A program made the translations under genes and the position numbers. A stretch of 16,408 bases of DNA, from contig JACPSF010000378.1 of NCBI GenBank assembly GCA_016193385.1, positions 1-16,408 of the forward strand, given 5' to 3'. Shown here piece after piece: positions 6,744 to 14,078 of the stretch. Each line of letters starts with the position of its first letter. Within the stretch, counting starts at the first letter, position 1. The notes under the pieces are model-generated. The model was given only the letters and a program-made list of their open reading frames with translations. It was not told where the DNA came from and did no database searches. The DNA comes from Deltaproteobacteria bacterium (GTDB lineage: Bacteria; Desulfobacterota_B; Binatia; UBA9968).

Positions 6744-6764
6744 TCTTTCGCTAGAGCACGCTCA

Positions 6765-7376
6765 ATGGCGCTTTCGGAACAGAGCGGGAGGAAGGAGAGA
6801 CGCCGCGCCGAGCGCCGCGCGAGAAAAGAGCTCACGCAGAAGGAAAGCAAAAGATCCCGCATCCTTGGCAAGATTCGCAAGCCGCTTCCGTATATCGTTG
6901 GAATCCTTGTCTTGGGAGCCGCGGCCTATTGGGCTTATCACCAGTGGGGTGCCGGGTTGCCCGGTGAATTTGTGCCGAGCATGGGGAATCGCCACATTAC
7001 GCCTTCAGCCATTGGCGTTAACATCTACAACAGCGACCCCCCAACCTCAGGCCCCCACCTCCCTTCGATTGCAAGCTGGGGAATCCACGAAAGCCCGATC
7101 CCGAAGGAACTCCAGATCCATAACCTTGAAGACGGAGGGGTGGTAGTCCAATACAACTGTCCGCAGGGCGAAGAGGGGTGCCGGACGCTGGTCGAAAAAC
7201 TCGCACAGATTGTCAGACTATACGACCATGCCGTCCTGGCGCCCTATCCGGGGATGAGCCAAAGAATCGCCTTGACGGCGTGGACCCGGATCGACAAGTT
7301 CAACGAGTTCGACGACAAGAGAATCGTGAGGTTTATCGAGGCTTATATGGGCCTCGATCACCACCCACCGGCGTGA
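6765..7376 (+). CDS. DUF3105 membrane-anchored protein
   Basis: A 203-residue protein of unknown function. A very basic N-terminus (RKERRRAERRARK, residues 9-21) precedes one transmembrane helix (about 41-58, LPYIVGILVLGAAAYWAY), leaving a C-terminal DUF3105 domain on the outer side. Family motifs are YNSDPPTSGPHLP (88-100), WGIHESPIPKELQIHNLEDGGVVVQYNCP (105-133) and two cysteines (Cys132, Cys139). Family members, as I recall them, read HNLEHGG; here the second His is Asp123, which may affect metal or ligand binding if those histidines bind anything. It starts 21 bp after the GST-like gene with no clear Shine-Dalgarno, and converges on the cupin gene. No biochemical role is established for the family. 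Confidence 0.85.
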   Translation: MALSEQSGRKERRRAERRARKELTQKESKRSRILGKIRKPLPYIVGILVLGAAAYWAYHQWGAGLPGEFVPSMGNRHITPSAIGVNIYNSDPPTSGPHLPSIASWGIHESPIPKELQIHNLEDGGVVVQYNCPQGEEGCRTLVEKLAQIVRLYDHAVLAPYPGMSQRIALTAWTRIDKFNEFDDKRIVRFIEAYMGLDHHPPA

Positions 7377-7413
7377 CGGTCATCGGGATCTACCGCTTCA
7401 GGAGATTTCCCTC

Positions 7414-7761
7414 CTATTTCGTGTAGCGAACCTCGAACGTGGTGCAGCCGTTGGGCGTTATCCAGGGGCCGTGGGGCATCCCTGGAGGCCGGCAGGCGTA
7501 CTGCCCCGCTTTGAACTCCTGTTTAAGAGTGAGGTCAATCATGCTCCCCTCTAAAATGTAGACCTCCTCCCAGAAGTCATGCCTCAACACCCCGTTGGGT
7601 GTGGTGTCACAACCCGGGTCGAAACGGAGAACGCGCGAATAGTCACCGGTGTTCGGATCGCCGCTCAGGATGCGCTCGTGAAGTCCCGCACATTTGCTGC
7701 CCGGGACATCGCGCCACGGCTTGGTAGTGACATCAAAGAATTCCCGCTCTTCTTTGGGCAT
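7414..7761 (-). CDS. Small cupin-domain protein
   Basis: A 115-residue single-domain cupin, a small beta-barrel that usually holds one metal. Motif 1 is reduced to HDFWEEVYILEG (His61, Glu65/66, Gly72) and motif 2 is PPGMPHGPW (His97), matching ChrR/anti-ECF-like and 'cupin_7'-type small cupins. It could act as a sugar/acid isomerase-like enzyme, a dioxygenase or a sensor; the sequence does not decide. AAGGAGG lies nine bases before the ATG. It follows the DUF2848 gene by 57 bp and probably also has its own promoter in that gap. Confidence 0.85.
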   Translation of the reverse strand: MPKEEREFFDVTTKPWRDVPGSKCAGLHERILSGDPNTGDYSRVLRFDPGCDTTPNGVLRHDFWEEVYILEGSMIDLTLKQEFKAGQYACRPPGMPHGPWITPNGCTTFEVRYTK

Positions 7762-7802
7762 TCGTATCGGCCTCCTTGGCGCACAGTTTTTACACGCACG
7801 AT

Positions 7803-7832
7803 TATATAAGGGGGGATTTCACCCCGCGTCAA
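7803..7832 (-). promoter_or_regulatory. Predicted promoter before the cupin gene
   Basis: Minus strand: TTGACG (7832-7827), located inside the last codons of the DUF2848 gene, followed by TATATA (7808-7803) after 18 bp, overlapping a perfect TATAAT (7806-7801) that would have a 20-bp spacer. The AT-rich box stands out in a GC-rich region. It would allow the cupin to be expressed apart from the aminotransferase unit. Confidence 0.4.
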
Positions 7833-8502
7833 CCCGGCGCACGCGGTAGGCACATCGTAGCGCGCGGTTCGTCCTTTGATCGAACAGTTCGGCTTCGAAA
7901 TAAGCCTTCGGTGCAAAGGCGCCACCGATAAGCGGAATTGTGCCGGTGAAAATCGCGGCGCCGTCCACGAGTTTCCCCACGCGCTGGCGCAACATTGCGA
8001 GCAAATTCTCGGGCGCGAGCACCGCGGACATATGGCCTTCCTGATAAAGCTGCTCCCGTCCCGATTCGCCAACCCAGCTCCTGAGAATTAGTTGATCCCA
8101 CCGCTCGCGCACAGCCGAATACCTCCACACTTCGAGAGAAACCGGCTTGGGACAGACTTGCTTGGAGGCCGTGATGTTGAGCTTTTCCAGATCCCGATCC
8201 GTGTGATCACTCCCAACGGCCACCCATATCTCATCCCCCCTTACGAGAAGCACGACCTCTGCCTCCCCCGAAGTATGCCCCCCGAGCACCTCCACATCGG
8301 GCGCAGTCGTCAGCCGATCCAACGTCGTGCGAAAAACCGTCGGGATCTCCGCGGGAGCCGGAATCCCGTGGGCTGCGAGCTCATCGATATGGGCCCGAAC
8401 CTCCTGCTGGTTCCGCCCCGTGTATCCAGCGATGATCACCCTTTGGGGCGAAAACTTGATCTTCCTACGGGTTCGCTGCAGTTTGAAGCTTGCCTGAGTC
8501 AT
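7819..8502 (-). CDS. DUF2848 family protein
   Basis: A 227-residue protein matching DUF2848, whose role is unknown; distant kinship to the fumarylacetoacetate-hydrolase fold has been suggested, but I cannot confirm it. Characteristic blocks are VRAHIDELAAHGIPAP (35-50), GGHTSGEAEVV (74-84), VAVGSDHTDRDLE (94-106) and SKQVCPKPVSLEVW (113-126); the His/Asp/Glu residues in the second and third blocks resemble a metal site. It starts 16 bp after the aminotransferase stop, with AAGGAG overlapping that stop but 12 bases from the ATG, a rather long spacing. In an operon with an aminotransferase it may act on a keto acid or amino-acid derivative (inference). Confidence 0.87.
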   Translation of the reverse strand: MTQASFKLQRTRRKIKFSPQRVIIAGYTGRNQQEVRAHIDELAAHGIPAPAEIPTVFRTTLDRLTTAPDVEVLGGHTSGEAEVVLLVRGDEIWVAVGSDHTDRDLEKLNITASKQVCPKPVSLEVWRYSAVRERWDQLILRSWVGESGREQLYQEGHMSAVLAPENLLAMLRQRVGKLVDGAAIFTGTIPLIGGAFAPKAYFEAELFDQRTNRALRCAYRVRRVDAG

Positions 8503-8518
8503 CGAGCTAGAGCTCTCC

Positions 8519-9685
8519 TTATGTGTTTTTTTTGGCTGGTATCTTGAGGACTGCCGCCTTCATCCGATCCATAGCCTCTTCGATGCTCCCCGGCTTGGCC
8601 GCATAGGAAACCCTGACGAAGCCCTCATAGTCAAAACCGCTCCCATTGGTCAGAACCACACCCGCCTCCCGGACCAGGTACTCGACAAAATCCAGCGAGC
8701 CGATCCCCAACTCGCGAATATCGGCAAAGACGAAGAACGATCCCTTGGGAAGCGCGCAACGGACCCCGGGAATGTCGTTCAGACGCTTCACCACCAGGTC
8801 GCGCCGCGCCTGATAGGCGCTGCGCATCTCCTCGACGCAGTCCTGCGGTCCTTTGAGAGCAGCGACGCAAGCCACCTGGGAAGGCACATTGGCGCTGATA
8901 TTCACGGTGTGATGATATTTCAGGAATTGCAGCAGCTTGTCGGCCGACGCCGCCAGATAACCCACTCGTAACCCGGTCATGGCGTAGGTTTTTGAGAAGC
9001 TATTGACCTGCACCACATGCTCCCTGGCATCCGGAAACGAGAGCAAACTCGTGTGCTGCAGGCCATCGTAAACCAAGCTTTCATAGACTTCGTCAGCGAC
9101 GAGAACAATGTCGTGCCGTCTGGCAATGTCCAGTAGGCGCCGCAAAGTTTCTTTGGGATATACCGCACCGGTAGGGTTGTTGGGGGTCAAGATCATAATG
9201 AGCTTCGTTCGATCCGTGATGACCCTCTCAATGTCTGCCGGGTTGGGAACAAAGGCCTCCTCGCTGCGCAACTTGACGAATACGGCTTTCGCTCCGGCTA
9301 GCTGGGCATTGACGACATAAGGGGGATAATGGGGCAGCAAGATGACGATCTCATCACCCGGGTTAGCGAGAGCCATGACCGCAATATGAAGTGCGGCCTG
9401 GCCCCCGGCGGTCACCAGAACCTCATCCTGCCAGTTGTAAGCGGCTCCGTACTGTCGGTGAATTTTTACGGCGATGAGCTGGCGCAGTTCCGGGAGGCCC
9501 CGGTCCGGCCCGTAGTGGGTGTGACCCTCGTCCAGAGCCTTTTTCGCGGCCTCACGGACATGTTTAGGGGTGATAAAATCCGGCTCTCCCAACTGGAGAT
9601 AGATGCAGTCTCCCCTTTTGGCGGCCAACTCCATAATGCTGTAAAAGGGGGAGCGTTGGACCCCGAGAATACGATCAGCGAGCAT
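8519..9685 (-). CDS. PLP-dependent class I/II aminotransferase
   Basis: A 388-residue fold-type I aminotransferase (AspC/AAT-like) that moves amino groups between amino and 2-oxo acids. I choose the ATG at 9685, preceded by GAGGTGA seven bases upstream; the frame is open 26 codons further but those residues are not family-like. Motifs from this start: YLQLGEPDF (29-37), HTHYGPDRGLPELR (55-68, Tyr58), GGQAALHI (94-101), ILTPNNPTGAVY (165-176, Asn170), LVADEVYESLVYD (195-207, Asp198 and Tyr201 contact PLP) and NSFSKTYAMTGLRVGY (228-243, Schiff-base Lys232). The C-terminal GFVRVSYA holds the substrate-carboxylate Arg. Substrate range cannot be judged. It heads a minus-strand unit with DUF2848 and probably the cupin, from a near-consensus promoter. 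Confidence 0.93.
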   Translation of the reverse strand: MLADRILGVQRSPFYSIMELAAKRGDCIYLQLGEPDFITPKHVREAAKKALDEGHTHYGPDRGLPELRQLIAVKIHRQYGAAYNWQDEVLVTAGGQAALHIAVMALANPGDEIVILLPHYPPYVVNAQLAGAKAVFVKLRSEEAFVPNPADIERVITDRTKLIMILTPNNPTGAVYPKETLRRLLDIARRHDIVLVADEVYESLVYDGLQHTSLLSFPDAREHVVQVNSFSKTYAMTGLRVGYLAASADKLLQFLKYHHTVNISANVPSQVACVAALKGPQDCVEEMRSAYQARRDLVVKRLNDIPGVRCALPKGSFFVFADIRELGIGSLDFVEYLVREAGVVLTNGSGFDYEGFVRVSYAAKPGSIEEAMDRMKAAVLKIPAKKNT

Positions 9686-9775
9686 AGAAGCGTCACCTCG
9701 GATAACGCGGCCGTCAGTAACGAGCTTAAGACCAAACGCCGAAAGTGCTGGCGGCGCGGTCACTTCTGACTCGCT

Positions 9776-9804
9776 AATATACTGAGCTCTAATCCCCCTT
9801 TCAA
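9776..9804 (-). promoter_or_regulatory. Predicted sigma70-type promoter of the aminotransferase unit
   Basis: Minus strand: TTGAAA (9804-9799), exactly 17 bp, then TATATT (9781-9776); each hexamer differs from consensus at one base. Transcription would begin near 9769, with an 84-base leader before the ATG at 9685. This is the best-matching promoter seen in the window. Confidence 0.6.
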
Positions 9805-9835
9805 GCAGCCCCGACTCGGTGATTCCCAGTTTCCC

Positions 9836-9865
9836 TTGACTTCAATTCCAACAGGGTGATAGCTT
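9836..9865 (+). promoter_or_regulatory. Possible promoter of the NMT1-type importer operon
   Basis: TTGACT (9836-9841) is followed after 18 bp by TAGCTT (9860-9865), preceded by TG at 9857-9858 as in extended -10 promoters. The -10 box itself is poor. The gap 9686-9913 also carries the divergent aminotransferase promoter; no clear operator was seen. Confidence 0.35.
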
Positions 9866-9913
9866 TGGGCCAACGGAACGCGCTCCAAAGTCGCAAATAA
9901 GGAGGCAGTAGCC

Positions 9914-10957
9914 ATGAAGAAAATTCTATGCGCCGGGCTTGCAGCAATTGCCGGAATAGTATTCTCGGTGGGCTTCCCCTCTCACTCCGAAGCGCAGGGC
10001 AAAAAAGTCTCAGTGCAGTTCGCCTGGGTCGTGGGCGGGCTTCACGCGGGTTTCTTTGTCGCCAAGGAAAAAGGATTTTACGCGTCCAAGGGACTCGACG
10101 TCACGATCACCCGTGGATTCGGCAGCGGAGATACCGCTAAAATCGTGGCCGCCGGAACGGTTCAGTTCGGCGAGGTGAACCTCCCCACAGCCATCATCTC
10201 GAACGGCAAGGGAGCTCCCCTGACGATTCTCGGCGTCATCATCGGGAAAGCCCCGGAGAGCATTCTTTCGTTTGCAGAAAAGAACATCCGCAAACCCAAG
10301 GACGTTGAGGGAAAGAGCTTCGCGGAGGCGCAGGGAGCCGCCGTTATGGCGACGTGGCCGGCCTTCGCCAAGCTTGCCGGCATCGACATTAACAAGGTCC
10401 CCTATATTCCAATCGAGGCGGCCGCCAAGCCGGCGGCGTTCTTTGGCGGACAGGTCGATTGGGTTGCAGGTTTCCGTCCGGGATTCGACGAGCCCGTCAT
10501 TCTTAGGGCGCGCAAAGAGGGTAAAAAGCTCGTCTTTCTGCCCTGGGAGAATTATGGCTGGAAGGTCTATGGCAACGGGATCGTCACCCATCGGGATGTG
10601 CTCAAAAAGGACCCAAAGATGGTGGCCGACTTTTTCGGCGCCACGATGGAGGGGTATGCTTATGCGGTCGAGCACCTGGAGGAGGCTTTGAATATTACGC
10701 TGAAAGACAATCCCGAACTGGATAGGGAAACCTCCCGTCTTTCCCTCCTTTTCGCTCTCGACGCCCTTCTGACTAAAGGCGCGAAGGAGCATGGCTTGGG
10801 CTATATGGAGCCGGATCGGATGGCCTTTCAAGTCAAACTCATGTCCGATCTCCTGAAGTTTGCGCCGCCCAAAGAGGTTTACACAAACCGTTTCGTTCAA
10901 AAGAAGCCGCTCAAGATTTCCCCGAGCCTCGAAGCCGACCTGGCGAACTTACCCTAG
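9914..10957 (+). CDS. ABC transporter substrate-binding protein, NMT1/SsuA type
   Basis: A 347-residue periplasmic binding protein of the NMT1/THI5-like family, which covers sulfonate, nitrate, taurine and thiamine-precursor uptake. AAGGAGG lies eight bases before the ATG. The signal peptide is residues 1-27 (KK, then hydrophobic ILCAGLAAIAGIVFSVGF, cleavage near SEA-QG). The mature domain begins VSVQFAWVVGGLHAGFFVAKEKGFYASKGLDV (32-63), the typical opening of the family, and includes GSGDTAKIVAAGTVQFG (70-86). It is the first gene of a complete importer: ATPase and permease follow with a 1-bp gap and an 8-bp overlap. Ligand not predictable from sequence. Confidence 0.92.
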   Translation: MKKILCAGLAAIAGIVFSVGFPSHSEAQGKKVSVQFAWVVGGLHAGFFVAKEKGFYASKGLDVTITRGFGSGDTAKIVAAGTVQFGEVNLPTAIISNGKGAPLTILGVIIGKAPESILSFAEKNIRKPKDVEGKSFAEAQGAAVMATWPAFAKLAGIDINKVPYIPIEAAAKPAAFFGGQVDWVAGFRPGFDEPVILRARKEGKKLVFLPWENYGWKVYGNGIVTHRDVLKKDPKMVADFFGATMEGYAYAVEHLEEALNITLKDNPELDRETSRLSLLFALDALLTKGAKEHGLGYMEPDRMAFQVKLMSDLLKFAPPKEVYTNRFVQKKPLKISPSLEADLANLP

Positions 10958-10958
10958 C

Positions 10959-11732
10959 ATGCCAGAGTCGATTCGCATTGATCGGCTGTGCAAGGTCTAC
11001 CGCGCCCGGGACGGAACGGATGTCGAAGCGCTGCGCGACGTATTCTTCACGGTAAAGCAGGGGGAGTTCGTCTCCATCGTCGGGCAGAGCGGCTGCGGCA
11101 AATCCACCTTGCTCAAAATCCTCGCCGGACTTCTTCCGAGAACAAGCGGAGCCCTCTCCATCGGGGGACAAGAGGTCGATGGGCCCCGCCGCGACATCGG
11201 GATCGTTTTCCAGAAGCCGCTGCTCCTGGAGTGGCGCCGAGTGTTGGGCAATGTGCTCCTGCCGGTGGAGATCTTTCAACTGGATCGGCAGGAATATGAG
11301 GCGAAGGCCTTGCGGCTTCTTCGGACTGCGGGTCTAGGAGAATTTTTACGGAAGTACCCCTTTGAGCTTTCGGGCGGCATGCAGCAGCGGGTCGCGCTGT
11401 GCCGCGCCCTCGTGGCGGAGCCGTCCCTACTGCTGATGGATGAGCCTTTCGGGGCCCTCGACACCCTAACCCGCCAGAAGATGGGCTTCGAGCTGCTCCG
11501 GCTCTGGGAGGAATGGAAAAGCACGGTCCTCTTTGTGACCCACGACATCGACGAGGCCGTGATGCTTTCCGACCGGGTCCTGGTCATGTCGCCGCGCCCG
11601 GGGAAAATCCTCGACACCCTGGAGATCGATCTTCCGCGACCGCGTGAGATCTTCGTCAAGGACACGGCGGAATTCATCCGCCATAGTAGCCGCATCAGAC
11701 GGCGCCTGTGGGAGGAAGACGGCCATGAATGA
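10959..11732 (+). CDS. ABC transporter ATP-binding protein (SsuB/TauB-like)
   Basis: A 257-residue ATPase powering the NMT1-type importer. The ATG at 10959 is one base after the binding-protein stop. All nucleotide-binding motifs are intact: Walker A GQSGCGKST (42-50), Q-loop Gln85 in VFQKP, signature LSGGMQQR (137-144), Walker B LLLMDEP (157-163), D-loop GALD and H-loop His195 in THD. The arrangement and length match nitrate/sulfonate-type ATPases. It could in principle also serve importer genes here that lack an ATPase, but the peptide-type pair normally uses DppD/F-like subunits. Confidence 0.94.
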   Translation: MPESIRIDRLCKVYRARDGTDVEALRDVFFTVKQGEFVSIVGQSGCGKSTLLKILAGLLPRTSGALSIGGQEVDGPRRDIGIVFQKPLLLEWRRVLGNVLLPVEIFQLDRQEYEAKALRLLRTAGLGEFLRKYPFELSGGMQQRVALCRALVAEPSLLLMDEPFGALDTLTRQKMGFELLRLWEEWKSTVLFVTHDIDEAVMLSDRVLVMSPRPGKILDTLEIDLPRPREIFVKDTAEFIRHSSRIRRRLWEEDGHE

Positions 11733-12495
11733 GGGAGGCCACCTAGGAAGGATCGTCCGCATCACCATCTTCTATGCCGTGTCCCTCCTCGTGTGGGAAG
11801 CCCTGGTACGCTTTCTCCACGTCCCCGATTGGCTTTTCCCTGCGCCGTCCCATATCATCGACGTCATCGCCGACAAACATTCAGTGATGCTTTTCCATAC
11901 CCTGGTAACTCTCCAAGAGACCATCCTTGGATTTGCACTCGCTCTGGTGATGGGGATCCTATTCGCCATCGGAATCATCCACTTCTCTATCCTGCGCGAC
12001 ACGCTTTATCCCACCCTCATCATGTTCAATTCTTTTCCTAAGATCGCTATTGCCCCGCTATTCATTATCTGGATCGGCATCGGCATCGAATCCAAAATCG
12101 CGAATGCTTTTCTCGTCGCTCTTTTTCCCATCGTCATCAACATGATCATGGGCTTGGTCGATATGGACCCGGAACTATTGGAGCTTGTCCGGGCCATGTC
12201 GCGGAGCCGCTGGGTTCTTTTCTGGAAAATCCGCCTGCCGCACTCCCTCCCCTATCTCTTTGCGGCCTGCAAGATGGCGGTCTCTTTCGCCGTCATCGGG
12301 GCGATCGTGGGGGAGTTCATCTCGGGAAGGACCGGCCTCGGTTATCTGGTCCTTTCGGCCAACAGCCAGTTCAATACGCCTCTCGCGTTCACGGCGCTTT
12401 TCTATCTGGTGTTGATGTCCCTCGGATTGTACGGGGTAGTGATCCTGGCCGAGAAGCTCATGCTGCCCTGGTACCACCGCGAGCCCGCAGCATGA
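11725..12495 (+). CDS. ABC transporter permease (SsuC/TauC-like)
   Basis: A 256-residue permease of the BPD_transp_1 class, starting at the ATG of 11725 that overlaps the ATPase gene by 8 bp. About six hydrophobic segments are present, the first at 12-28. PDWLFPAPSHII (about 34-45) is the usual SsuC/TauC N-terminal block, and the EAA coupling loop is about 147-172 (ELLELVRAMSRSRWVLFWKIRLPHSL). It ends the operon, converging on the hemerythrin gene eight bases away, with no clear terminator between them. Confidence 0.93.
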   Translation: MNEGGHLGRIVRITIFYAVSLLVWEALVRFLHVPDWLFPAPSHIIDVIADKHSVMLFHTLVTLQETILGFALALVMGILFAIGIIHFSILRDTLYPTLIMFNSFPKIAIAPLFIIWIGIGIESKIANAFLVALFPIVINMIMGLVDMDPELLELVRAMSRSRWVLFWKIRLPHSLPYLFAACKMAVSFAVIGAIVGEFISGRTGLGYLVLSANSQFNTPLAFTALFYLVLMSLGLYGVVILAEKLMLPWYHREPAA

Positions 12496-12503
12496 AGCCG
12501 AGG

Positions 12504-12971
12504 CTACTTACGGTCGCGACCGCCGAGGATTTTTTCTATCTCCACCTTAAGCTTCTCCGCTTCGGCGGGGGTTACGCGGCTTTCAAAGAGAGGGAATAGC
12601 TCACGCTCCTCGCGGCGAATGTGGCGTTCGAGACGGTCTCCCAAGTCAAACAGCAGCTTGGCCAGACTCAAACTTTCTCGAAGCTGGTCGGCGCCGTCGC
12701 GGAGCCACTCGTGCTCTTTAAGCAGCTCCTCAATCAACGGTTGGCTCTCGGAGACGAGAGCGCGCATGAGGGGGAAAAGAATCTCTTCTTCCGCTTGAAA
12801 ATGTGGCCGGAGATTGACCCCAACGAAATTTCTCACCTCCTCGGCTCTCTCCTTCAAACCCTGAGCTCCCATAGGTTTCAACTGGCCTAGGGCCTGTTTC
12901 CGGCATCTCAGCGCCAGGGCCAGGCCGTGGTGGTGGTCGTGGGAAAGCCGGATCAAACTCGGATGGCGCAT
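12504..12971 (-). CDS. Hemerythrin HHE-domain protein
   Basis: A 155-residue four-helix protein with hemerythrin-type di-iron ligands: LSHDHHHGLALALR (His11/13/14/15), HFQAEEEILFP (His57, Glu61/62), LLKEHEWLR (His87) and LERHIRREERELFP (His117, Glu121/122). Such cytosolic proteins bind O2 or NO, store iron, or take part in repair of nitrosative or oxidative damage. GGGAG lies just before the ATG at 12971. It is alone on its strand, divergent from the second NMT1-type binding protein across about 100 bp. Its context gives no specific role. Confidence 0.9.
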   Translation of the reverse strand: MRHPSLIRLSHDHHHGLALALRCRKQALGQLKPMGAQGLKERAEEVRNFVGVNLRPHFQAEEEILFPLMRALVSESQPLIEELLKEHEWLRDGADQLRESLSLAKLLFDLGDRLERHIRREERELFPLFESRVTPAEAEKLKVEIEKILGGRDRK

Positions 12972-13073
12972 CTTCTCCCTTTTGTCCGCCTAGATGGACT
13001 CCAGCTCCCTTTCTATTTACATTGGCCTCCCCGCATGTTACAAGCCCACACATGTTTTCCACGGGAGCAGGGG
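12972..13073. other. Divergent intergenic region, no confident promoter
   Basis: This 102-bp gap separates the hemerythrin gene from the second NMT1-type binding protein. It contains two direct copies of CATGTT (13034-13039 and 13051-13056) whose starts are 17 bp apart, a possible but unproven protein site. I find no promoter with two good hexamers on either strand. Confidence 0.3.
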
Positions 13074-14054
13074 ATGAGATCTTTCGTAAGCTTCATGGTG
13101 CTTGTCGCGCATCTGCTCATTTCAGGTTCGCTCTCGGCAACGCGGAGCGCTGAGCTTTCAAACAAGCTTATTCTGGCTCACGGAGCGATCAACAGTAACG
13201 TGACACCGTTGTGGCTGGCCAAGGAGCAGGGTTTGTTCCGGAAGTACGGCCTTGATGTGGACCTCGTCTTTATCATCGCTGGCCGCGCCGCTCAGGCTAT
13301 GCTTGCGGGCCAGGTCGCCGTGGGTCTCATCGGGGCCACCCATGTAACCAACGCGGTCACCGCCGGTGGTGACCTGACCATGATCTTGGGCCTGCAAAAT
13401 CGACTGGATTATCTTTTCATCTCCCGCCCCACCATTAAGAGCAGCGAAGAATTAAAAGGAAAAAAAGTGGCCATCGGAACGCCGTCCGGTTCCGCTTCTT
13501 TGGCGACCTATGTAGCGCTCGACCATCTCGGCCTTAATCCTCGACGGGACAATATTGTCCTCCTACAGGTGGGAGGAGTTCCGGAACGTCTGGCAGCCTT
13601 GCGCGCCGGCAGCGTAGAGGCCACAAGCCTCTCCCCCGAACTGGGCCAGGTGGTGACGAGCGAAGGGTATCGCATCCTCCTGGATATCGGGAACGAGAAT
13701 ATTCCGTTTCAATCTTCCGGGCTAGTCACCTCGCGAAAGCTCATGAAGACTAACCCTGACTTGATGGAGACCATCGCCAAAGCCATCATTGAAGGGGTCG
13801 CCTCTATTCATAACCCCGCAAATAAAAAGGCCGTGGAGGAAATCATCGCGAAGCACTTGAGACTGGATAAGCCTGACCGGGTGGAAAAAGCCTACCAAGA
13901 CCTTCGCAAGGAGCTACCGCGCAAGCCTTGCCCTACAATTCCCGGTGTAGCATCGGTTCTGAAGCTCATGGCCCAGCATGGGCCAGCGGTTTTATGGATC
14001 GGCTCTACGCAGGCTGGTAATAGAATGAAAGCGCCTGCCACAGAAATCACCTGA
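13074..14054 (+). CDS. Substrate-binding protein, NMT1 family (no adjacent transporter)
   Basis: A 326-residue exported binding protein. I place the start at the ATG of 13074, preceded by GGGAG six bases upstream and giving a proper signal peptide (MRSFVSFMVLVAHLLISGSLSA, cleavage about 22-26); the frame is open further upstream, but that stretch lies antisense to the hemerythrin gene and has no signal character. The mature start LILAHGAINSNVTPLWLAKEQGLFRKYGLDVDLVF and EELKGKKVAIGTPSGSAS are NMT1-type blocks. It has no permease or ATPase next to it: a nitrilase-superfamily gene follows after 24 bp on the same strand. It may use the complete importer at 9914-12495 or a distant one, or deliver the nitrilase substrate (inference). 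Confidence 0.88.
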   Translation: MRSFVSFMVLVAHLLISGSLSATRSAELSNKLILAHGAINSNVTPLWLAKEQGLFRKYGLDVDLVFIIAGRAAQAMLAGQVAVGLIGATHVTNAVTAGGDLTMILGLQNRLDYLFISRPTIKSSEELKGKKVAIGTPSGSASLATYVALDHLGLNPRRDNIVLLQVGGVPERLAALRAGSVEATSLSPELGQVVTSEGYRILLDIGNENIPFQSSGLVTSRKLMKTNPDLMETIAKAIIEGVASIHNPANKKAVEEIIAKHLRLDKPDRVEKAYQDLRKELPRKPCPTIPGVASVLKLMAQHGPAVLWIGSTQAGNRMKAPATEIT

Positions 14055-14078
14055 GCCACGGCGGAGGAGATGATGACC

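Noticed and set aside
7400..7415. AGGAG/CTCCT hairpin between the convergent DUF3105 and cupin genes
   Set aside because: Five base pairs with no U-tract and overlapping the end of the cupin gene; too weak to call a terminator.
7812..7825. GGGG-TGAAAT-CCCC hairpin after the DUF2848 gene as a terminator
   Set aside because: The stem is only 4 bp and no U-run follows; the downstream AT-rich box fits a promoter better.
10010..10900. A long open frame of 296 codons on the minus strand opposite the NMT1-type binding protein
   Set aside because: It is antisense to a clear, complete gene with signal peptide and family motifs, and its translation shows no recognisable domain; GC-rich codon bias explains the open frame.
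12511..12522. CGGTCGCGACCG palindrome at the convergent importer/hemerythrin ends
   Set aside because: It lies in the last codons of the hemerythrin gene, has no loop or U-run, and is explained by coding sequence.
12927..13073. N-terminal extension of the second NMT1-type binding protein
   Set aside because: It overlaps the hemerythrin gene antisense and would hide the signal peptide internally; the ATG at 13074 gives a normal signal sequence.
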